This document shows positions 7,937-11,931 of a stretch of 11,931 nucleotides of DNA, piece by piece. The translations under genes and the position numbers were made by a program. The DNA comes from an uncultured Bacteroidales bacterium (GTDB lineage: Bacteria > Bacteroidota > Bacteroidia > Bacteroidales > UBA932), in contig CAJOJC010000047.1 of NCBI GenBank assembly GCA_905234775.1, forward strand, positions 1 to 11,931, read 5' to 3'. The notes beneath the pieces were generated by a model that made no database searches, had not been told where the DNA came from, and saw only the letters and a list, made by a program, of their open reading frames with translations. Every line of letters starts with the position of its first letter. Position 1 is the stretch's first letter.

Positions 7937-8803
7937 CTAAATCGCACAAATATAAATAAATTCTGCCACTTTTTCCAATAGCCAACGCGGGGTCGAGGTG
8001 GCGCCGGAGACTCCGACGGAGTCGCCGGGGCGGAACCAGTCGCGCTGAATTTCGGAAACGCCGCCCACGACGTAGGTGCGGGGGTTGACGCTGCGGCAGA
8101 GGTCGCTCAGGACGCGGCCGTTCGAGCTGGCTTTGCCGGTGACGAACACTATCGCGTCGTGGGAGCGGGCAAACTCCGCGAGGGCGTTGTGGCGGGTTGC
8201 GACCTGGCGGCAGATGGTGCGGTGGATCCGCAGCCCGTGAAGGCCGCCCTCCAGCAACCCGCACACCTCTTCGTAGCCCACCGGGCTCATGGTCGTCTGG
8301 GAGAAGATGTCTGCGCCGTCGGAAGGGCCGTCCGGGCGGGAGAGTAGTTCTCGCGCCTGGTCCATGTTCTCGACGACCCAGACGCGGCCGCGCGCGTTGC
8401 CGACGAGGCCGATTACCTCGGGATGGCCTTTCTTTCCGTAGATGATCACGTCGCCTGGCGCGGCCGCGATCTTTCGCTGAATCCCGAGCACCACCGGGCA
8501 GGTGCAGTCGATTATCTCAAAGCCGAGACGGCGGAGATTCGCGGAGGTTGATGGGGCTTCGCCATGGGCACGGATGATCACCGTCCTGCCCGCGCCGCCC
8601 ATCTGCTCCAACTCGGCCGCGCTTACCGGGACCAGCCCAAGGGAGGACAGGCGTTCGAGCTCGGATTCGTTGTGGACGACGGGGCCCAGCGAGTAAAGCG
8701 TTTCGCCGGGGTGCGAGGCGAGGAAATCCTCGGCGCTGGTTATCGCCCGGATGACGCCGCCGCAGAAGCCGCCGCTGCCGTCGATCTCGACCTTTTTAAT
8801 CAT
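7937..8803 (-). CDS. ispH: 4-hydroxy-3-methylbut-2-enyl diphosphate reductase (IspH/LytB)
   Basis: IspH is the last enzyme of the MEP pathway. It reduces HMBPP to isopentenyl and dimethylallyl diphosphate with an iron-sulfur cluster. The 288 residues include all three cluster cysteines: C14 in GFCGGV, C102 in CTCP and C198 in TICRQV. They also include the substrate residues H44 (VVHN), H80 (RAHG), H127 and E129 in GHPE, T170-T171 in SQTT, S226-S227-N228 (SSNG) and the C-terminal GATSTP. The TICRQV and SSNG variants agree with what I know of Bacteroidota IspH. Its start overlaps the end of cmk by 8 bp (ATG 8803-8801 inside the last cmk codons). Its final codons double as the efp promoter. Confidence 0.95.
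   Translation of the reverse strand: MIKKVEIDGSGGFCGGVIRAITSAEDFLASHPGETLYSLGPVVHNESELERLSSLGLVPVSAAELEQMGGAGRTVIIRAHGEAPSTSANLRRLGFEIIDCTCPVVLGIQRKIAAAPGDVIIYGKKGHPEVIGLVGNARGRVWVVENMDQARELLSRPDGPSDGADIFSQTTMSPVGYEEVCGLLEGGLHGLRIHRTICRQVATRHNALAEFARSHDAIVFVTGKASSNGRVLSDLCRSVNPRTYVVGGVSEIQRDWFRPGDSVGVSGATSTPRWLLEKVAEFIYICAI
7947..7978 (-). promoter_or_regulatory. Promoter for efp-rlmH-kinase, embedded in the ispH 3' end
   Basis: Read on the minus strand, a perfect TAnnTTTG box (TATATTTG, 7954-7947) is preceded by TTG (7978-7976) with a 21-bp spacer, close to the engB promoter's 20 bp. The box lies within the last codons of ispH, with its stop at 7939-7937. Transcription would start near 7941, giving a 5' leader of about 25 nt before the efp ATG. 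The surrounding DNA is conspicuously A+T-rich compared with the rest of ispH. Confidence 0.68.
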
Positions 8804-9485
8804 CGTAGAGGTTGAACTTTCCCTTGATGAGGCCCTTGACCCATGCGACTTCCTCGCTGATGGTCATGTTCGAGTTGTCGAGGATGAAGGCGTCGGACGC
8901 ACGGCTGAGGGGAGAAGTCTCCCGATGGGAGTCGATGTAGTCGCGCTGGCGAAGGTTTTCCTTGACTTCGTCCAGGTTCGGGTTCTCGCCCTTCATCACG
9001 AGTTCGTCGTAGCGGCGCTGGGCGCGGACATCGGGGTCCGCGGTCATGAAGATCTTAATCTCGGCGTTCGGGAAGACGGTAGTTCCGATGTCGCGGCCGT
9101 CCATGATCACGCGGCCGCCCTTCGCGAGTTCATGGAGCTTCGCGTCCACGAATCGGCGGATATAGGGCACGGTCGCTATAGGACTGACCTGGCTGGAGAC
9201 CTCCATCGAGCGGATTTCCTTCTCGATGCAGCGCTCGCCGATGAAAGTTCTGTTGTCTGAAGCGAACCAGAGGTCCAGGCCTTTCAGTGCAGCCTCGAGG
9301 GCGGGGCTTATTTCGTTTTCCTTATTGATAAAACGCTCTTCCTGGGCGAAGAGGGTAACTCCACGGTAAAGGGCGCCTGAGTCCAGATAGAGGAAACCCA
9401 GTTCTTTTGCCATAAGCTTTGCGAAAGAGCTCTTTCCGGTGCTGGAATAGCCGTCGATCGCGATGATGATATCGGGAACTGTCAT
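8796..9485 (-). CDS. cmk: Cytidylate kinase
   Basis: Cmk phosphorylates CMP and dCMP to the diphosphates with ATP, in the pyrimidine nucleotide pool. The 229 residues show the P-loop GYSSTGKSS at 12-20, the CMP-binding YLDSGALYR at 33-41, the family-specific DGRDIGT at 129-135, the lid region ADPDVRAQRR around 149-158, and RDYIDSHRETSPLSRASDA at 181-199. This is a complete cmk. The stop of the upstream response regulator is only 3 bp before its ATG, and its own last 8 bp overlap ispH. It is therefore embedded in the minus-strand operon and probably co-transcribed with lptB and the regulator. Confidence 0.96.
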   Translation of the reverse strand: MTVPDIIIAIDGYSSTGKSSFAKLMAKELGFLYLDSGALYRGVTLFAQEERFINKENEISPALEAALKGLDLWFASDNRTFIGERCIEKEIRSMEVSSQVSPIATVPYIRRFVDAKLHELAKGGRVIMDGRDIGTTVFPNAEIKIFMTADPDVRAQRRYDELVMKGENPNLDEVKENLRQRDYIDSHRETSPLSRASDAFILDNSNMTISEEVAWVKGLIKGKFNLYDD

Positions 9486-9488
9486 ATA

Positions 9489-10637
9489 TTATACGTAGTC
9501 TTTTACGTTTTCGGGCGAGATGATGTCTTCGCCGAGGATGAGCAGGCGCTCAACCACATTGCGAAGTTCGCGGATATTGCCTTTCCAGGAACGCTCCTGA
9601 AGGGCCTTTACTGCCTCGGGGCTGAAACTCTTGCGCGGCATAGCCGTCTCGGAACAGATCTGCTCCACGAAATAATCTACGAGCAGAGGGATGTCTTCCT
9701 TTCTCTCGTCGAGCGAAGGGACCTTGATCACTATTACGCTGAGGCGGTGGTAGAGGTCTTCGCGGAAACGGCCTTCTGCGATTTCCTTCTTAAGGTCTTT
9801 GTTGGTTGCGGCTATTACGCGTACGTCTACCTTGATGTCTGCATCGCTGCCAACACGGCTGAGTTTGTTTTCCTGAAGGACTCGGAGGACCTTTGCCTGA
9901 GCGGCCAGCGACATGTCGCCGATTTCGTCGAGGAAAAGGGTTCCGCCGTCGGCTTGCTCGAACTTTCCTTTATGTTGCTTGATTGCTGAAGTGAACGAGC
10001 CTTTTTCGTGGCCGAAGAGCTCACTTTCGATAAGTTCGGAAGGGATAGCTGCGCAATTGACCTCAATGTATGGGGCGGCGGCGCGGTCGCTCTGGGAGTG
10101 GAGGCTGCGGGCCACGAGCTCCTTACCGGAGCCGTTGGGGCCCTCGATAAGCACCCTCGCCGGCGTCGCCGCCACCTTGGCGACTATATCCCTGATATGC
10201 CGCATAGGGGCGGACTCCCCTATCATCCTGGCCGCTCCGAAGACCTTCTTTTTCAGAACCTTGTTCTGGGTAGTGAGGGTAGCTTTATCGGTAGCGTTTT
10301 TGATAGTGATGAGGATTCTGTTCAGGTCCAGAGGCTTCTCGATGAAATCGAAGGCGCCTTTCTTGATACAGTCTACCGCAGTACCGATATCGGCATGGCC
10401 GGAGATCATCACTATTGCGCTGTCCACCTCTTCTTCCGAGAGCTTCGAGAGTACCTCGGTTCCGTCCATGACTGGCATCTTGATGTCGCAGAAGATGACG
10501 TCGTAATGAGAAGCAGTCGCGGCTTTAAGGCCTTCGGCTCCGTCTTCGGCTACTTCTACCTCATAGCCTTCATCGGAGAGGATCTCGCGCAGGGAATTGC
10601 GGATCGAGCGTTCGTCGTCTATGATAAGGATTTTCAT
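9489..10637 (-). CDS. NtrC-family response regulator: receiver plus sigma-54 AAA+ domain, no DNA-binding domain
   Basis: A 382-residue regulator. The receiver (about 1-118) has acidic D7 and D8, phosphoacceptor D51, S79 and K101. The AAA+ sigma-54 interaction domain (about 137-370) has Walker A GPNGSGKE at 166-173, a sigma-54 contact loop GSFTSA at 213-218 (canonical GAFTGA), Walker [10 protein letters not shown] at 233-241, an arginine-finger region FREDLYHRL at 291-299 and the sensor II helix NIRELRN. Classical members (about 440-480) continue into a Fis-type helix-turn-helix. This one ends with SPENVKDYV just after the lid, and cmk begins 3 bp later, so no remnant is hidden downstream. It may activate transcription without a fixed enhancer site. 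Its start overlaps the lptB stop by 4 bp. The NtrY-like kinases are plausible partners. Confidence 0.93.
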   Translation of the reverse strand: MKILIIDDERSIRNSLREILSDEGYEVEVAEDGAEGLKAATASHYDVIFCDIKMPVMDGTEVLSKLSEEEVDSAIVMISGHADIGTAVDCIKKGAFDFIEKPLDLNRILITIKNATDKATLTTQNKVLKKKVFGAARMIGESAPMRHIRDIVAKVAATPARVLIEGPNGSGKELVARSLHSQSDRAAAPYIEVNCAAIPSELIESELFGHEKGSFTSAIKQHKGKFEQADGGTLFLDEIGDMSLAAQAKVLRVLQENKLSRVGSDADIKVDVRVIAATNKDLKKEIAEGRFREDLYHRLSVIVIKVPSLDERKEDIPLLVDYFVEQICSETAMPRKSFSPEAVKALQERSWKGNIRELRNVVERLLILGEDIISPENVKDYV

Positions 10638-11419
10638 TGCTTCTGGGCTGCGAGTTCTTTTTCATGGTCGGCCGCGGCGCGCTCTACGCTGACCGAGCGC
10701 TTAAGGACGAATCCGGCGCCGAGATACTTGGTACGGACGTCTTCGTCTGCCGCGAGGGCCTCAGGAGTTCCCTGCTGGAGGATGGTTCCCTCGTAGAGCA
10801 GGTAAGCCCGGTCTGTAATAGCGAGGGTCTCGCCTACGTTGTGATCCGTAATGATAACTCCAATGTTTTTGTATTTAAGCTTAGCGATAATGTACTGGAT
10901 GTCTTCCACTGCGATAGGGTCGACTCCTGCGAAGGGTTCGTCAAGCAGGATGAACTTAGGGTCGATAGCGAGCGCGCGGGCGATCTCGCAGCGGCGGCGC
11001 TCGCCTCCGGAGAGCTGGATTCCAAGCGACTTACGTACCTTGGAGAGGTTGAACTCGGCGATGAGTTCTTCCAGACGCTCTTCGCGGCGGGCCTTGGGGA
11101 CTCCTTTCATCTCCATTACGGAGAGCAGATTTCCTTCGACGGACATTTTCCTGAAAACGGAAGCGTCCTGAGGGAGATATCCCAGACCCATCTGCGCTCT
11201 CTTATACATAGGGAGCTTAGTAATCTCGGTATCGTCCAGATAGACATGGCCGTCGTTCGGCACTATCTGGCCGGTGATCATATAAAAGCTGGTAGTCTTT
11301 CCGGCTCCGTTCGGGCCGAGAAAACCAACTATCTCGCCCTGGTTTACTTCCATCGAGACACCCTTCACGACAGTTCGGATGCCGTACTTTTTAACCAGGT
11401 TTTCGCAACGCAGTTTCAT
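10634..11419 (-). CDS. lptB: LPS export ABC transporter ATP-binding protein LptB
   Basis: LptB is the cytoplasmic ATPase that, with LptF and LptG, extracts lipopolysaccharide from the inner membrane and pushes it along the Lpt bridge to the outer membrane. It has 261 residues, somewhat longer than E. coli LptB (241) through a charged C-terminal tail (about 241-261). Motifs are Walker [10 protein letters not shown] at 35-43, the Q-loop in [10 protein letters not shown] at 81-90 (typical of LptB rather than LivF-like ATPases), signature LSGGERRR at 136-143, Walker B FILLDEP at 156-162 and switch histidine H193. It starts 1 nt after the dnaX stop and overlaps the response regulator start by 4 bp, so the two are probably translationally coupled. 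LptF and LptG are not in the window. Confidence 0.94.
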   Translation of the reverse strand: MKLRCENLVKKYGIRTVVKGVSMEVNQGEIVGFLGPNGAGKTTSFYMITGQIVPNDGHVYLDDTEITKLPMYKRAQMGLGYLPQDASVFRKMSVEGNLLSVMEMKGVPKARREERLEELIAEFNLSKVRKSLGIQLSGGERRRCEIARALAIDPKFILLDEPFAGVDPIAVEDIQYIIAKLKYKNIGVIITDHNVGETLAITDRAYLLYEGTILQQGTPEALAADEDVRTKYLGAGFVLKRSVSVERAAADHEKELAAQKQ

Positions 11420-11420
11420 A

Positions 11421-11931
11421 TTAATTCGTATCGAGTTCGAGGTCGATTATAAACTGTTTCGCCTCCGGATTCTCAGACATGAGGACCTTCGCCTTGTCTG
11501 CATCCATGTATACAACTTTTTCCTGTGCTTCCTGAGGAACCACTCCCACCTCGAGGCGGACTTTGCTGGTCTTCAGCAGTTCTCGGAACGCTTTCTCCAT
11601 CTGGGAGAGCATGTTCGCCCTGATCCAGTCGCGCTGGGCTTCGGAGACGACCTTGAACAGGACGTTCTTAAGGTCATTCTCTTCGCTGATTTCCAGCTTT
11701 GCGTTTTCGATTGCGCTCGCAAGCCTCGGCTTCGCGGCATAGTTCTTCGAGAGCTCCTTCCACATCTCCACTATCTTCTCGTCTGAAGGAATCGGGTCGG
11801 CGGAATGGTCTTCCGTCTCGGCTGTAGCGGCGTTCTCGGCTTCTGCAATTAACGAGCCAAGCGATAACGAGCCGGCGGTCTTTACCGGGCGCGGCCTGGC
11901 TGCAGGTTTTTCTTCGACGACCATTGGTTTC
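11421..11931 (-). CDS. dnaX: DNA polymerase III subunit gamma/tau, C-terminal tail (5' part outside window)
   Basis: The frame is open to the right edge and shows the last 169 residues of a larger protein. The first 50 or so are a proline-, alanine- and acid-rich linker ([12 protein letters not shown], then [16 protein letters not shown]). Then comes a compact alpha/beta domain that begins with [11 protein letters not shown] and ends with [16 protein letters not shown]. This linker plus terminal domain, and the ending NPxxKxxxxxxxLD, resemble the tau-specific end of Bacteroidota DnaX, the clamp-loader subunit that tethers polymerase and helicase. The ATPase domain is not in the window, so the identity rests on this tail only; an unrelated protein with a similar tail is possible. 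lptB follows after 1 nt. Confidence 0.6.
   Translation of the reverse strand, partial: KPMVVEEKPAARPRPVKTAGSLSLGSLIAEAENAATAETEDHSADPIPSDEKIVEMWKELSKNYAAKPRLASAIENAKLEISEENDLKNVLFKVVSEAQRDWIRANMLSQMEKAFRELLKTSKVRLEVGVVPQEAQEKVVYMDADKAKVLMSENPEAKQFIIDLELDTN

Noticed and set aside
7307..7981. 224-codon open frame on the plus strand opposite efp
   Set aside because: It is antisense to the highly conserved efp gene and runs through the efp promoter region; no domain is recognisable.
7937..8803. IspH departures from the E. coli pattern (TICRQVATRH, SSNGRVL, GATSTP)
   Set aside because: All catalytic and cluster residues are present, and I recognise these variants as usual in Bacteroidota IspH, so they are not evidence of an altered enzyme.
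10008..11452. Long plus-strand open frames opposite the response regulator and lptB
   Set aside because: They mirror conserved AAA+ and ABC coding sequence and have no motifs of their own.

Overview
The window looks like a chromosomal housekeeping segment from a member of the Bacteroidota, most likely order Bacteroidales with fairly G+C-rich coding DNA. Three things point there. The two promoters I can see carry the Bacteroidota -7 box TAnnTTTG rather than an E. coli-type -10. The IspH, response regulator and small membrane protein have sequence features I associate with this phylum. Start codons lack clear Shine-Dalgarno motifs. I see no phage, plasmid, insertion sequence, CRISPR array, rRNA or tRNA. 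Coding density is very high: the longest stretch without a gene is 90 bp (258-347).

Plus strand (1-3460): the window opens inside the 3' end of a sensor histidine kinase gene (stop at 257). A hairpin-plus-T-tract terminator (285-320) follows and physically overlaps the promoter (300-330) of the next unit. That unit is a tight four-gene run: engB (ribosome-assembly GTPase), prs (PRPP synthase), an 80-residue cysteine-containing membrane protein of unknown function, and der (double-GTPase ribosome-assembly factor). Spacings are 3 bp, a 4-bp overlap and 3 bp.

Minus strand (11931 down to 3488): one long co-directional series reads dnaX (tail only, partial), lptB, a sigma-54-type response regulator, cmk, ispH, efp, rlmH, and a 1130-residue NtrY-like sensor kinase. 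Adjacent genes overlap by 4-8 bp or are 1-3 bp apart, except for the 21 bp between ispH and efp. A second TAnnTTTG promoter lies there, inside the last codons of ispH, so efp-rlmH-kinase probably has its own transcription start as well as read-through. This run converges with der, with only 27 bp between the two stop codons.

Functionally the window combines ribosome assembly and translation (EngB, Der, RlmH, EF-P), nucleotide supply (Prs, Cmk), isoprenoid synthesis (IspH), outer-membrane LPS transport (LptB), replication (DnaX) and a two-component system. The two-component part is the most interesting. There are two closely related NtrY-like kinases (about 87% identical over the 84 residues visible in both), arranged as inverted flanks of the engB-der cluster. 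There is also a response regulator with receiver and AAA+ domains but no DNA-binding domain, translationally coupled to lptB. I found no clearly new defence or mobile system; the candidates worth a second look are this signalling arrangement and the small cysteine protein.
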